Shown: positions 49,972 through 58,690, counted from the first letter of the stretch. The stretch is DNA of 64,000 bases from Catenulispora sp. EB89 (GCF_041261445.1 NZ_JBGCCU010000005.1:372001-436000); one strand, 5' to 3'. Program-made: numbers and translations. Notes: generated by a model from the sequence alone, not told the origin.

Positions 49972-51597
49972 CTAGGCGCCGACGTCACAAGTGATCCCTG
50001 CGGGGGGGACGGTGCCTTGGATGAGGTAGCTGTCGACTGCGTTGTCGATGCACTGGGAGCCTCGGGTGTAGGCGGTGTGGCCGCTTCCGTTGAAGGTGAG
50101 GAGGTGGCCGTTTTGGAGCTGCTTGGCCAGGCCCTGGGCCCAGGGGTAGGGGGTGGCGGGGTCGTCTTTTGTGCCCACTACGAGGATGGGGGCGCTGCCT
50201 GCGGCGGTGATGGGGGCTGGTTGGGTTTGTGGTTTCACCGGCCAGGTGGCGCAGGAGAGGTCGGCCCAGGCCAGCATTTCGCCGAGGAGGGGGGCTTGGG
50301 TTTTGTAGTCCGGGACCTCTTTGGTCTCGATCTGCTGGGCGTTCTCGGCGTCGGGGTCGGGGCGGTCCAGGCAGTTGATGGCGATGTTGGCGTCGGTCTG
50401 ATTGTCGTATGTACCGCTGGTGCGGTCGTTGTAGAGGTCCGCCCACTGGAGGAGGCGGGTGCCGTCGCCGTTCATGGCGGCGCTCAGGGCGTCGCGGAGG
50501 TCGCTCCAGTACTGGGGGACGTACATCACCTGGAGGACCGCTGTGAGGGCGAGGCCGTAGTTCACCGTGCGGTTGCCGTCGTGGGTGGGGACTGGGTGGT
50601 CCTGGAGGGACTGGAGGTAGGTCATGAGCTTGTCGACTGCTGTGCTGCCGTCGGTGCCGAGGGGGCAGTTGGTCTGGGTGACGCAGTCGGCGGCGAATTC
50701 GCGGATCAGCTTCTCGAAGCCCTGGGCCTGGGCGATGTTCATCTGCTTGGCGGTCAGGGTGGGGTCGATGGCGCCGTCCAGGACCAGCCGGCCGGTGTTC
50801 TGGGGGAACAGGCCCGCGTAGACGGCTCCCAGGTAGGTGCCGTAGGACTTGCCCAGGTAGTGGAGCTTGGCGTCGCCCAGGACCGCTCGGAGGACGTCCA
50901 TGTCGCGTGCCGCGTTGGGGGTGCCGACGTAGGGCAGGATGCGGGCCGACTTCTGCTCGCAGGCCTTGCCGATCGCCTGTGACTCCTTCACGACCTCCGC
51001 CACCTGCGCGTCGGTGTGGGGCATCGGGTCCGCCTGGACGAACTCGTCCATCGCCGCGGTGTCGTCCGACAGGCAGCGCACCGGGTCCGACTGGCCGACG
51101 CCGCGGGGGTCGAAGCCGACGATGTCGTAGTGCGCCGCCACGTTCTTCGTCACCACGTTCGGGTCCTGCGCGTAGGCGATGCCCGCGCCGCCGGGGCCGC
51201 CGGGGTTCAGCAGCAGCGAACCCACCCGCTGGTCTGCTGGCCCGGTGGCGGCCTTGCGGGTCGCCATGATGTACGTCGTCCCCTTCGCGGGGTCCGAGTA
51301 GTCCAGCGGCACCGTGATCTTCGCGCAGGTCCAGCCGGGCAGGCTGCTGTCCGTCGCGCAGGGCGCCCAGGTCGGCTTCTGGTCGTAGAACTGCTGCAGG
51401 TCCGCGGGGACCACGTCGGCGTTCGCCAACGCCGCGTTCCCGCGCGCGCCCGTCGGGGTCGCGCCGCCCGAGGCGCCGCGTCCGCCGGGGGTCGAAGGCT
51501 TCTGCGCCGCGTGCGAACTCCCGCCGCACCCAGTGGTCAAGAGAAGGCCCGCGGTCGCCACCGCTAAGGCCCGCCGTACTGTCGGACTGGGATTCAC
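49972..51597 (-). CDS. Secreted tripeptidyl aminopeptidase-like lipoprotein (peptidase S33)
   Basis: A 541-residue alpha/beta hydrolase, exported with lipobox TTGC (Cys about 24). Catalytic elements are clear: oxyanion HGxP-like LLLNPGGPGGAG (about 127-138), nucleophile Ser in GKSYGTYLG (about 247-255), Asp in VGTKDDPATPY and His in GSGHTAYTRGSQC near the end. The C-terminal TAP-like region with paired Cys matches Streptomyces SlpD/SlpE, which remove tripeptides from secreted proteins. GTG 51597 follows GGAGGAG by 8 nt. Leu11 in the signal peptide is a TTA codon (51565-51567), suggesting bldA control. Confidence 0.93.
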   Translation of the reverse strand: MNPSPTVRRALAVATAGLLLTTGCGGSSHAAQKPSTPGGRGASGGATPTGARGNAALANADVVPADLQQFYDQKPTWAPCATDSSLPGWTCAKITVPLDYSDPAKGTTYIMATRKAATGPADQRVGSLLLNPGGPGGAGIAYAQDPNVVTKNVAAHYDIVGFDPRGVGQSDPVRCLSDDTAAMDEFVQADPMPHTDAQVAEVVKESQAIGKACEQKSARILPYVGTPNAARDMDVLRAVLGDAKLHYLGKSYGTYLGAVYAGLFPQNTGRLVLDGAIDPTLTAKQMNIAQAQGFEKLIREFAADCVTQTNCPLGTDGSTAVDKLMTYLQSLQDHPVPTHDGNRTVNYGLALTAVLQVMYVPQYWSDLRDALSAAMNGDGTRLLQWADLYNDRTSGTYDNQTDANIAINCLDRPDPDAENAQQIETKEVPDYKTQAPLLGEMLAWADLSCATWPVKPQTQPAPITAAGSAPILVVGTKDDPATPYPWAQGLAKQLQNGHLLTFNGSGHTAYTRGSQCIDNAVDSYLIQGTVPPAGITCDVGA

Positions 51598-51733
51598 GGG
51601 CAGTTCTCCTCCTGCGGCGCGGTCATCGTTTGTGACTAGCTATCCAGAAACGTCCGATTCCACACCATGTCACAGCCGGGAGGAGTACCTGAGGACTACG
51701 GAGAACCGGAGCAGAGAGATCAGGGTTGGATGT

Positions 51734-52588
51734 TCACTCCGCGTCCCAACGCATAGAGCCGTCCTTACGGGAAGTCTCATAGTCCTGACGAGACCCGCAG
51801 ACCGAGGCCAGAGAGCACGAGCACGTCCGTCCGGTCTCGTCGAGCCGTACCTTCACGGTCTCCGACGGCACGTTCAGCCCGACGACCCGCCCCGGCCCCT
51901 CCGGCGTCAGTACCTTCTCTCCGCGCGCGGGAGCCTTAGCCTTCGTCTCCACGTAGAGCGGGTGCTCATACTTGAGACAGCACATAAGCCGCCCGCAGGC
52001 CCCGGAGATCTTCAGGGGGTTCACCGGCAGGTCCTGGTCCTTCGCCATGCGGACCGACACAGGCTCGAAGTCCTTAAGGAACGTCGAGCAGCAGGTGTCC
52101 CGTCCGCAGGGCCCGATCCCGCCCTGGATCCGCGCCTCGTCGCGGGCGCCCAGTTGCCGAAGCTCAATGCGGGCGTCCAACTCTCGCGCGAGTGTTCGCA
52201 CCAGTTCGCGGAAGTCCACGTACTGCGGAGCCGAGAAGTACACCGTGATCTGCTTCTCCGACTCCACGAAGTCGACGCCGACCACCTTCATCGGTAGCCC
52301 CTGCTCGCGGATCTGCCGCTTGGCGACCACCCGGGCGCGGGCCCGCCGCTCCCGGCTGCGCTCGTCGCGCGCCAGGTCGTCCGGCGTGGCGAAGCCGACG
52401 AGCTCGTCCAGGCCGCCGATCTCCGCGTCCTCGTAGGTGTCGACCCACTGCGGTGCCCAGATGCACTCGGCTACCTCCGGCCCGGCGGACGTGGGGACCA
52501 GCACCTTGTCGCCCACGTGCGGGGTGATGGGCCCTGGCGCGTAGTAATACAGACGGCCGTAGCGGGTGAAGCTGACGGCACAGATCAT
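51734..52588 (-). CDS. PSP1-domain protein (RicT/YaaT-like)
   Basis: A 284-residue cytoplasmic protein. The PSP1 domain covers about 1-200 (MICAVSFTRYGRLYYYAPG..., KVVGVDFVESEKQITVYFSAPQYVDFRELVRTL). Two cysteine clusters (GPCGRDTCCSTFL and SGACGRLMCCLKYE) match RicT, which with two partners binds iron-sulfur and promotes RNA turnover in Bacillus; the role in actinobacteria is not established. A third cluster (TCSCSLASVCGS) extends the C-terminus beyond Bacillus YaaT. Start ATG 52588 or GTG 52594. Neighbouring holB/tmk is common in other genomes; here they are separated by about 7 kb. Confidence 0.9.
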   Translation of the reverse strand: MICAVSFTRYGRLYYYAPGPITPHVGDKVLVPTSAGPEVAECIWAPQWVDTYEDAEIGGLDELVGFATPDDLARDERSRERRARARVVAKRQIREQGLPMKVVGVDFVESEKQITVYFSAPQYVDFRELVRTLARELDARIELRQLGARDEARIQGGIGPCGRDTCCSTFLKDFEPVSVRMAKDQDLPVNPLKISGACGRLMCCLKYEHPLYVETKAKAPARGEKVLTPEGPGRVVGLNVPSETVKVRLDETGRTCSCSLASVCGSRQDYETSRKDGSMRWDAE

Positions 52589-52720
52589 CGCCACGGACGG
52601 TTCTCCAAACAGCCGACAGCACACGGCACGGACACGACGTTCACCCGGTTGAGCCTAAGCGCAGTCCTCGGCCCGAGGCGAGAGGCTGAGGAAGGCGATC
52701 GGCGGCGGCGCCGGGTTGGC

Positions 52721-52736
52721 TACCCTTGGGTACATG
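52721..52736 (+). promoter_or_regulatory. Leaderless-type promoter for pyrE
   Basis: TACCCT (52721-52726), 7 nt, ATG 52734. Confidence 0.5.
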
Positions 52737-53303
52737 TCCAACGCACCGATCGTCGCCCAGCCTTCCTCAGCCCGTGATGCCCTCCTGAAGGAGATCCAGG
52801 CCAAGGCGGTGGTGCGCGGCGAGGTGACGCTGTCCTCCGGGCTGAAGGCCGACTGGTACCTGGACCTGCGGCGGATCACGCTGGACGGGACCGCGGCGCC
52901 GCTGGTCGGCACCGCGATGCTGGAGCTGACCGCGGACCTGGACTTCGACGCGGTCGGCGGGCTGACCATGGGGGCGGACCCGGTCGCCACCGCGATGCTG
53001 CACGCCTCGGCCGCCGGCGGCCGGGCGCTGGACGCCTTCGTGGTCCGCAAGGCCGCCAAGGCGCACGGCATGCAGCGCCGCATCGAGGGCCCGGAGGTGG
53101 CCGGCCGCCGCGTGCTCGCGGTCGAGGACACCTCCACGACCGGCGGTTCTCCGCTGGAAGCCGTGCGCGCTCTGAGGGAAGCCGGTGCGGAGGTGGTGGC
53201 AGTGGCTACGATCGTGGACCGCGCCACCGGTGCCGCCGAGGCGATCGCCGCGGAGGGGCTGCCGTACTACACCGTCTACACGCTGGGGGATCTTCATGTT
53301 TGA
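52734..53303 (+). CDS. pyrE: Orotate phosphoribosyltransferase
   Basis: A 189-residue type I phosphoribosyltransferase that makes orotidine 5'-phosphate in pyrimidine synthesis. The PRPP motif RVLAVEDTSTTGGSP (about 121-135), the loop KAAKAHGMQRRIEG and the orotate loop region SGLKADWYLDLRRITLDG (about 35-52) are typical. It starts at ATG 52734 as a leaderless message. Its stop TGA (53301-53303) lies in a short duplication (TCTTCATGTTTGA 53291-53303, TCTTGATGTTTGA 53311-53323), and a terminator follows at 53355-53374. Confidence 0.95.
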   Translation: MSNAPIVAQPSSARDALLKEIQAKAVVRGEVTLSSGLKADWYLDLRRITLDGTAAPLVGTAMLELTADLDFDAVGGLTMGADPVATAMLHASAAGGRALDAFVVRKAAKAHGMQRRIEGPEVAGRRVLAVEDTSTTGGSPLEAVRALREAGAEVVAVATIVDRATGAAEAIAAEGLPYYTVYTLGDLHV

Positions 53304-53323
53304 GAAAGATTCTTGATGTTTGA
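53291..53323. repeat. 13-bp repeat spanning the pyrE stop codon
   Basis: TCTTCATGTTTGA (53291-53303, ending in the stop) recurs as TCTTGATGTTTGA at 53311-53323, 12 of 13 identical with a 20-bp period. Confidence 0.6.
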
Positions 53324-53354
53324 TCGAGATCTCGGCGTGTAGGACAACAAAAAA

Positions 53355-53374
53355 CGGGCGCCGTGAGGGGCCCG
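53355..53374. terminator. Terminator after pyrE
   Basis: A-rich lead (AAAAAA), CGGGCGCC, loop GTGA, GGGGCCCG, then CGTTCTT: an imperfect GC stem with A- and U-rich flanks. Confidence 0.65.
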
Positions 53375-53468
53375 CGTTCTTGACCGCGAATCGGACGCAA
53401 CCAGCGTGGTGGTTCGTGCGTCTACCTGCCAGAACCTAATCGGGTGTCAAGACTTTGGGGTGCGGGCT

Positions 53469-54362
53469 GTGGAACAGCAGGACGAGCTAGAGATCGAGAC
53501 GAGGCTGCGTGCCGCCCTTCAGGCACGCAGTGAACTCGTCACGCATTCCACGCTCAGGCCTGGCATCCCGCCGAACGAGCACACGGCGGGGGTGCGGGCT
53601 CGGCGCGAGTCCTGGTGGTCGTGGCGCCGGATGTGGGTGCCGGTCACCGTCGCCGCCGCGCTGGCCGGCGGAGTTTTCGTGGGCGCGCAGCTGCCCTCGG
53701 GCTCCGGCAGCGCCACGACAGCCAGCCCGGGCAGCGGAGGCACCTCGAGCGCGCCCACCAACGGCTCGACCACGCCGATGCAGAACGCGTCGGTCGGGGG
53801 CACCCCGCAGAGCCTCGGCACGCTCAGCCTCACCGTGACCGCCGGCTGGCAGTTCACCTCGACGTCGAAGACCTCCGGGTGTGTGACGCTGAGCGGCCAC
53901 CCGGCTCCTGCGGCCGCGAACACCGCGGCGGCTCTGCCGTGCGGCGTGGACGCGCTCTACCTCAAGACCGACGCCACGGCGAACAGCTGGCCGCTGAGCA
54001 CCGCGGCCAAGGACACCGGCTGGTGGCCGGCCACGGTGTCCTCCACCTCGGACATCGTCTGCCCGACGGCCACGTCGGGGAGCAGCACCGACATGGTGAA
54101 GGACTCGACGCTCCTGCGCTCCTCCGACAAGTACGAACTGGCGGCGCAGCCCGGACAGGCGACAGCAGCCACGGCCGAGTACCACGAGTGGGCAGTGACC
54201 TGCGACACCGGTCCCGGCGTGCAGCCGATGCTGTGGAAGCTCAACGCCGCGCCCGGCGCCGCCGCGCCGACCACCTTCGCGGTGGCCACGGTCGTGTCGG
54301 CGAACCCGCAGTACGACTCGGCGCTGCTGGGTATGGTGGGCTCGCTGCACCAGACGAGCTGA
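53469..54362 (+). CDS. Hypothetical membrane-anchored protein
   Basis: A 297-residue protein (GTG 53469; upstream frame to 53406 is open). Residues 1-50 are cytoplasmic and helical (EQQDELEIETRLRAALQARSELVTHSTL), then one helix (VPVTVAAALAGGVFVGAQL, about 60-78), a Ser/Thr/Gly linker, and an extracytoplasmic domain with four Cys (TSGCVTLSGHPAPA, LPCGVDALYLK, SDIVCPT, AVTCDTGPG), likely two disulfides. Located between pyrE and dedA. The layout is that of actinomycete anti-sigma-like or wall-sensing proteins but no family can be named. Confidence 0.75.
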   Translation: MEQQDELEIETRLRAALQARSELVTHSTLRPGIPPNEHTAGVRARRESWWSWRRMWVPVTVAAALAGGVFVGAQLPSGSGSATTASPGSGGTSSAPTNGSTTPMQNASVGGTPQSLGTLSLTVTAGWQFTSTSKTSGCVTLSGHPAPAAANTAAALPCGVDALYLKTDATANSWPLSTAAKDTGWWPATVSSTSDIVCPTATSGSSTDMVKDSTLLRSSDKYELAAQPGQATAATAEYHEWAVTCDTGPGVQPMLWKLNAAPGAAAPTTFAVATVVSANPQYDSALLGMVGSLHQTS

Positions 54363-54470
54363 CCGGCGCCGGCGGCCCCCCGCCCGCGCCGAGTCGATCC
54401 GGCTCGATCCGTACTCGGTCCGCACGCGGTCCGACGAACCGGTCGAAACGGCTCATGTCGCTGCTCGTGT

Positions 54471-54490
54471 CCCGGCCTGACCAGGCCGGG
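54471..54490. terminator. Short perfect hairpin in the gap before dedA
   Basis: CCCGGCCTG, AC, CAGGCCGGG (9-bp stem). No U-tract, so a weak candidate. Confidence 0.4.
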
Positions 54491-54537
54491 AACCGTTTGG
54501 ATCCCGCCAACTGCCACACGCTGTAGTAATGACAAGG

Positions 54538-54552
54538 TAGCCTCGACCTGTG
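54538..54552 (+). promoter_or_regulatory. Leaderless-type promoter for the DedA gene
   Basis: TAGCCT (54538-54543), 6 nt, GTG 54550. Confidence 0.5.
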
Positions 54553-55296
54553 ACCTCATCTCTGGCCCACTTCATGGCCTTCAATCCGATCTCCGCGACG
54601 GACTGGATCAACGCGCTCGGCAACTTCGCCGTGCTCGGCGTCTGCGCGATCATCTTCGCCGAGACCGGTCTGATGATCGGTTTCGTCCTGCCCGGCGACT
54701 CGCTGCTGTTCATCGCCGGTCTGCTCACTCTGTCGGGCAAGCAGTCCGCGGGCGTGACCAACACCCACCACCTGTCGCTGCCGCTGCTGTTGCTGGCCGT
54801 CCCGGTCTGCGCCGTCGCCGGCGCGCAGCTCGGCCACTATCTCGGCGCGCGCTTCGGGCGGCCGCTGTTCGACAAGCCGGACAGCCGCCTGTTCAAGCGC
54901 GAGCACGTCAACAAGGCCGAGGAGGTGTTCCACCGCTACGGCGAGACCAAGGCCGTGGTGCTGGCCCGCTTCATCCCGGTCGTGCGCACGTTCATGAACC
55001 CGGTCGCCGGCGTCCTGGAGATGCCCGCCAAGAAGTTCTTCATGGCGAACCTGGTCGGCGGGATCATCTGGGCCGACGGAGTGCTGCTGCTCGGCCGTCT
55101 GGCGAGCAACGCGATCAGCCCCAGCAAGGTGGACAAGTACATCATCCCGATCACCTTGGTCATCGTGCTGCTGTCGCTGCTGCCGATCGTCTTCGAGTGG
55201 CGCAAGACCAAGAAGGCCAAGGCTGCCGGGACCTCCGGCTACGCCGCGTCCGACCAGGATTCGGTCGCCTCGAGCGGTCGCCACCGCAGCCGGTAA
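54550..55296 (+). CDS. DedA-family membrane protein
   Basis: A 248-residue SNARE-associated/DedA protein. The conserved membrane motifs are E-T-G-L-M-I-G-F-V-L-P-G-D-S-L-L in the first re-entrant region (about 38-53) and the arginine-bearing ARFIPVVRTFMNPVAG (about 140-155), with GYLVG-type turns. DedA proteins are required for envelope homeostasis, as undecaprenyl-phosphate or lipid flippases in well-studied cases. The tail is hydrophilic and charged. A TAGCCT hexamer 6 nt upstream indicates a leaderless mRNA. It is followed, 57 bp later, by fba. Confidence 0.93.
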   Translation: MTSSLAHFMAFNPISATDWINALGNFAVLGVCAIIFAETGLMIGFVLPGDSLLFIAGLLTLSGKQSAGVTNTHHLSLPLLLLAVPVCAVAGAQLGHYLGARFGRPLFDKPDSRLFKREHVNKAEEVFHRYGETKAVVLARFIPVVRTFMNPVAGVLEMPAKKFFMANLVGGIIWADGVLLLGRLASNAISPSKVDKYIIPITLVIVLLSLLPIVFEWRKTKKAKAAGTSGYAASDQDSVASSGRHRSR

Positions 55297-55353
55297 ACTG
55301 CGCCCCAGCAGCGCTAATCGAGTGCGACCGTCCCACCCAAGGAGACAACAGCG

Positions 55354-56379
55354 ATGGCTATCGCGACCCCTGAGGTCTACCGCGAGATGCTGGACCGGGC
55401 CAAGGCCGGCCGGTTCGCCTACCCCGCGATCAACGTGACCTCCTCCCAGACGCTGAACGCCGCTCTGCGGGGCTTCGCCGAGGCCGAGAGCGACGGCATC
55501 CTCCAGATCTCCACCGGCGGCGCGGAGTACCTGTCCGGCTCGGTGAAGGACATGGTCGTCGGCTCGGTGGCGCTGGCGGAGTTCGCCCACGTGGTGGCCG
55601 CGCGCTACGACGTCACGGTGGCCCTGCACACCGACCACTGCCCGAAGGACAAGCTCGACGGCTTCATGCGGCCGCTGATCGAGGTGTCCACCGAGCGGGT
55701 GAAGGCGGGGCAGCAGCCGCTGTTCCAGTCCCACATGTGGGACGGCTCCGCGGTGCCGCTGGACGAGAACCTGCAGATCGCGCAGGAGTTGCTCGCCAAG
55801 TGCGCCGCGGCGAACATCATCATGGAGCTGGAGATCGGTGTCGTCGGCGGCGAGGAGGACGGCGTCGCCAACGAGATCAACGACAAGCTCTACACCACCC
55901 CCGAGGACGCGCTGAAAACCGTCGACGCGATCGGCCTCGGCGAGAAGGGCGCCTACCTGCTGGCGGCCACCTTCGGCAACGTCCACGGCGTCTACAAGCC
56001 GGGCAACGTCAAGCTCCGCCCGGCGATCCTGAAGGACCTGCAGGACGCGGTCGCGGCCAAGCACCCCGGCCACGGCGACAAGCCGTTCGAGCTGGTCTTC
56101 CACGGCGGCTCCGGCTCCACTCTGGAGGAGATCCGCGAGGCCCTGGACTACGGCGTGGTGAAGATGAACATCGACACCGACACGCAGTACGCCTTCACCC
56201 GGCCGATCGCCGACCACATGTTCAAGAACTACGACGGCGTCCTGAAGGTCGACGGCGAGGTCGGCAACAAGAAGACCTACGACCCGCGCACCTACGGCAA
56301 GTCGGCGGAGACGAACATGGCCGCGCGCGTCGTCGAGGCGTGCACGGACCTGCGCTCTGTGGGGACGAAGCTCAAGTAG
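55354..56379 (+). CDS. fba: Fructose-bisphosphate aldolase, class II
   Basis: A 341-residue zinc enzyme of glycolysis and gluconeogenesis. Zinc-binding HTDHCP (about 92-97), the metal/phosphate motif GGEEDG (about 164-169), the loop NVHGVYKPG and the catalytic FHGGSGS (about 249-255) are intact, and length fits the class IIA type. AAGGAG about 9 nt before the ATG is a strong site. Codons are highly biased, as expected for an abundant enzyme. A clear terminator follows at 56396-56433. Confidence 0.97.
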   Translation: MAIATPEVYREMLDRAKAGRFAYPAINVTSSQTLNAALRGFAEAESDGILQISTGGAEYLSGSVKDMVVGSVALAEFAHVVAARYDVTVALHTDHCPKDKLDGFMRPLIEVSTERVKAGQQPLFQSHMWDGSAVPLDENLQIAQELLAKCAAANIIMELEIGVVGGEEDGVANEINDKLYTTPEDALKTVDAIGLGEKGAYLLAATFGNVHGVYKPGNVKLRPAILKDLQDAVAAKHPGHGDKPFELVFHGGSGSTLEEIREALDYGVVKMNIDTDTQYAFTRPIADHMFKNYDGVLKVDGEVGNKKTYDPRTYGKSAETNMAARVVEACTDLRSVGTKLK

Positions 56380-56395
56380 TCCTCTGACAGTGCCA

Positions 56396-56433
56396 AATGG
56401 GGCGTACTCCTTTCATAGGGAGCACGCCCCATT
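56396..56433 (+). terminator. Terminator after fba
   Basis: AATGGGGCGTACTCC, loop TTTCATA, GGGAGCACGCCCCATT with one mismatch, then TTCTTCTT, the best U-tract in the window. The A-rich left side may also serve the convergent gene. Confidence 0.9.
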
Positions 56434-56455
56434 CTTCTTAGTGTTCTTAGACTTC

Positions 56456-57241
56456 TTAGAACGAATACCGCACGCGTCCTGAGAACCGCTCGAACCCCAG
56501 CCGCCGGTACACCGGCGCGCCGAGAGCGGTGGCGGTCAGGGTCGCGCTCTTCGCTCCGGCCTGGAAGGCGCCGTCGACAGCGGCGGCGGAGACCAGAGCA
56601 CCCAGTCCGCGCTTACGTGCGGACGTCTTGGTGGCGACCCAGTACAGCCCGGCGGAGTCCTCGTGCCGGAGCGCCAAGGCGCACGCGGCCGGTTCCCGCT
56701 CGAAGTAGGCGACGAACGCGTGGACATGCGGGTCAAGCAGAACGGCGTGCGAAGCGAAGTGCGTCACTGTCTCCGGGTCCTGCTCCGCCTCGATGCGGAG
56801 GGCGCGGTGCACCTCGGCGAAGGCGTCCGCCTCCTCCGGGTCGCGGACCTCCGCGAGCTCGATCTCGGGGCCGGGCGTCGGGACGGCCGGCGCGGAGGCG
56901 ATCCCCATATCCTCCAGCTCGATACCGCGGGCCATACCGGCGGCCTCAGCGGCTGCTATGAGGTCCGCGTCGCCATCGACCGATGCCCACAAGTTCAACT
57001 TCTGGCCGTGTTCGGCACCGAAGGACTGGAGCGCCGCGATGGCCTTCTCCGCCGGCACTGTGCGATCGAACCGCCGTGCGGAGCTGTAGAACAGCGACCG
57101 CAGGAAGGGACGCACTGACGCCACCATCAGCATCCCCGCGTCTTCGCCGACGACGGTGCCGTCCTCGTGCTCGGCGAACAGGCGCGCGGCGGCCAGGGTG
57201 GTCCGGTCGCTCTGGTCCAGGAAAGTCATACCGCGCATCAT
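56456..57241 (-). CDS. GNAT-family acetyltransferase
   Basis: A 261-residue protein with the GNAT core in its C-terminal half: LYWVATKTSARKRGLGALVSAAAVDGAFQAG gives the Arg/Gly-x-x-Gly pyrophosphate loop, and PVYRRLGFERF the final strand/helix pair. The N-terminal half (FAEHEDGTVVGEDAGMLMVASVRPF...) is a second, degenerate-looking GNAT-like fold, so this is a tandem-GNAT type. The substrate is unknown. Codons in the body include many A/T-ending ones. Starts at 57241, 57238 and 57229 are all possible. Confidence 0.85.
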   Translation of the reverse strand: MMRGMTFLDQSDRTTLAAARLFAEHEDGTVVGEDAGMLMVASVRPFLRSLFYSSARRFDRTVPAEKAIAALQSFGAEHGQKLNLWASVDGDADLIAAAEAAGMARGIELEDMGIASAPAVPTPGPEIELAEVRDPEEADAFAEVHRALRIEAEQDPETVTHFASHAVLLDPHVHAFVAYFEREPAACALALRHEDSAGLYWVATKTSARKRGLGALVSAAAVDGAFQAGAKSATLTATALGAPVYRRLGFERFSGRVRYSF

Positions 57242-57298
57242 CCCCAGATTCCGCGGGACTGTGCGCGGGACAAACGACCCACTCCTTGCGGCGCACCG

Positions 57299-58546
57299 CT
57301 ATGTGGACGAGCTGGGTACCGGCGCGGGCAGGATCGCAGGGATCGCCAGCGCGTGCGGTCCGTCCACCGGATCGAGTTCGTAGAGCATGCGGCGCACCTC
57401 GTCGAGCAGCGAGCCGTGTACGGACCACTTCTCTACGGCGAACGCTCCTATAGGGAGCATGTCCTCTATAGCCGAGAGCTGATGGTCCGCGGCGGCGGTG
57501 ATGATGACCTTCAGCTCCTCCAACACCTGGCGGCTGTCCCGGTCCGGGATCTGCAGCCGGCCGAAGCGGTTCAGGGCGCGGCCGACGTCCAGCAGCAGTA
57601 TCGCCAGGGCCTCGGGGACCTCGGTGCTCGCCGGCAGCCCGCGGGCGCCGTTGGCGAGGTCGTTCAGGCCCCGCAGCAGGCTGTTGAGTTGCGAGGAGAC
57701 GTGACTGAGGCAGATCGCCGCCTGGTCGACGCGGTTGACCTCCGGCTCCAGGGCCGAGCGCCGGGGGTGGTAGCGGACGGCCTCCTCGGCCTGGTCGGCG
57801 ATGTCCTCGGCGTCCGCGCTGTCGCCGCGCAGTGCGCGGGAGCGCTCCAGCCACTTCTTCGAGTCCGCCGCGGACCACTCGGAGCCCAGAGCTTTGGAGA
57901 CGTCTCTGCAGAGCTGCGCCAAGTCGTCCGCCAGGTCGGCCAGGTCCTTGGCCGCGGTGTCGCTGTAGGTCGGCGGCGCGACCAGCGCGTTCGCGACGAC
58001 GCCGACCGCGGCGCCGACCAGCGTGTCCCAGATGCGTTCGACGCCGTAGCCGCGGCCCAGGCTGTAGACCAGCAGCGAGGTGGTCGCGACCTGGTTGACC
58101 TGGGTGCCCAGGCGCAGGGTCCGGCCGATCATCAACGCCACGATCACCAGGGCCGAGAGCGTGAACCAGGTCAGGTCCACGAACCGGCCGAGCGCCAGGG
58201 CCGCGAAGACGCCCAGGAGGACCGCCGCGACCTGCTGGAGGCCGCGCCGGAAGGTCTGGTAGATGGTCACCTGCATGGTGATCAGGACGGCCACCGGCGC
58301 CAGGACGGCGTGGAACTGCGGATGGCCGTGATAGATCACACGCTTGGCGATCTCCCAGGCCACGGCGCAGGCCAGGGCGGTCTTGAGCGTTTGTATGAAC
58401 GCGTCGCGCTCGCGGTTGAACCAGTGCCGCACGCCGTGCAGCCGGAAGGCCCGCACCGAGTGCTCGATCCCGGAGCGCAGCGTGGTGTGGCCACGGCCGA
58501 GCAACTCCCTGGTGAACTCGCTGATGGAGTCCGTGGAGCGTGGCAT
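57299..58546 (-). CDS. FUSC/ArAE-family aromatic acid exporter-like membrane protein
   Basis: A 415-residue protein. Helices are FIQTLKTALACAVAWEIAKRVI, FHAVLAPVAVLITMQVTIYQTF, VAAVLLGVFAALALGRFV, WFTLSALVIVALMIG, and ATTSLLVYSLG...VGAAVGVVANALV: the FUSC six-helix set. A long helical cytoplasmic domain follows (AAKDLADLADDLAQLCRDV..., LEELKVIITAAADHQLSAIEDM). The ArAE signature PQFHAVLAPVAV is present. Family members export hydroxylated aromatic acids. The ATG at 58546 (MPRSTDSIS) fits the family. The 3' end near 57440-57475 carries two CTATAG hexamers in A/T-rich codons. Confidence 0.88.
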   Translation of the reverse strand: MPRSTDSISEFTRELLGRGHTTLRSGIEHSVRAFRLHGVRHWFNRERDAFIQTLKTALACAVAWEIAKRVIYHGHPQFHAVLAPVAVLITMQVTIYQTFRRGLQQVAAVLLGVFAALALGRFVDLTWFTLSALVIVALMIGRTLRLGTQVNQVATTSLLVYSLGRGYGVERIWDTLVGAAVGVVANALVAPPTYSDTAAKDLADLADDLAQLCRDVSKALGSEWSAADSKKWLERSRALRGDSADAEDIADQAEEAVRYHPRRSALEPEVNRVDQAAICLSHVSSQLNSLLRGLNDLANGARGLPASTEVPEALAILLLDVGRALNRFGRLQIPDRDSRQVLEELKVIITAAADHQLSAIEDMLPIGAFAVEKWSVHGSLLDEVRRMLYELDPVDGPHALAIPAILPAPVPSSST

Positions 58547-58690
58547 GGGGCGATTGTTGCAGAGATACAGATCTTCCCAGAAGGACCGCGATGATGACCG
58601 TGAAGCCCGCATCGGGATACGCTGAGGCCGCCATCATTTTGATACGACTGGTACCCACAGCGGACTGGATCGTTGACAGATAGAGAGCCC

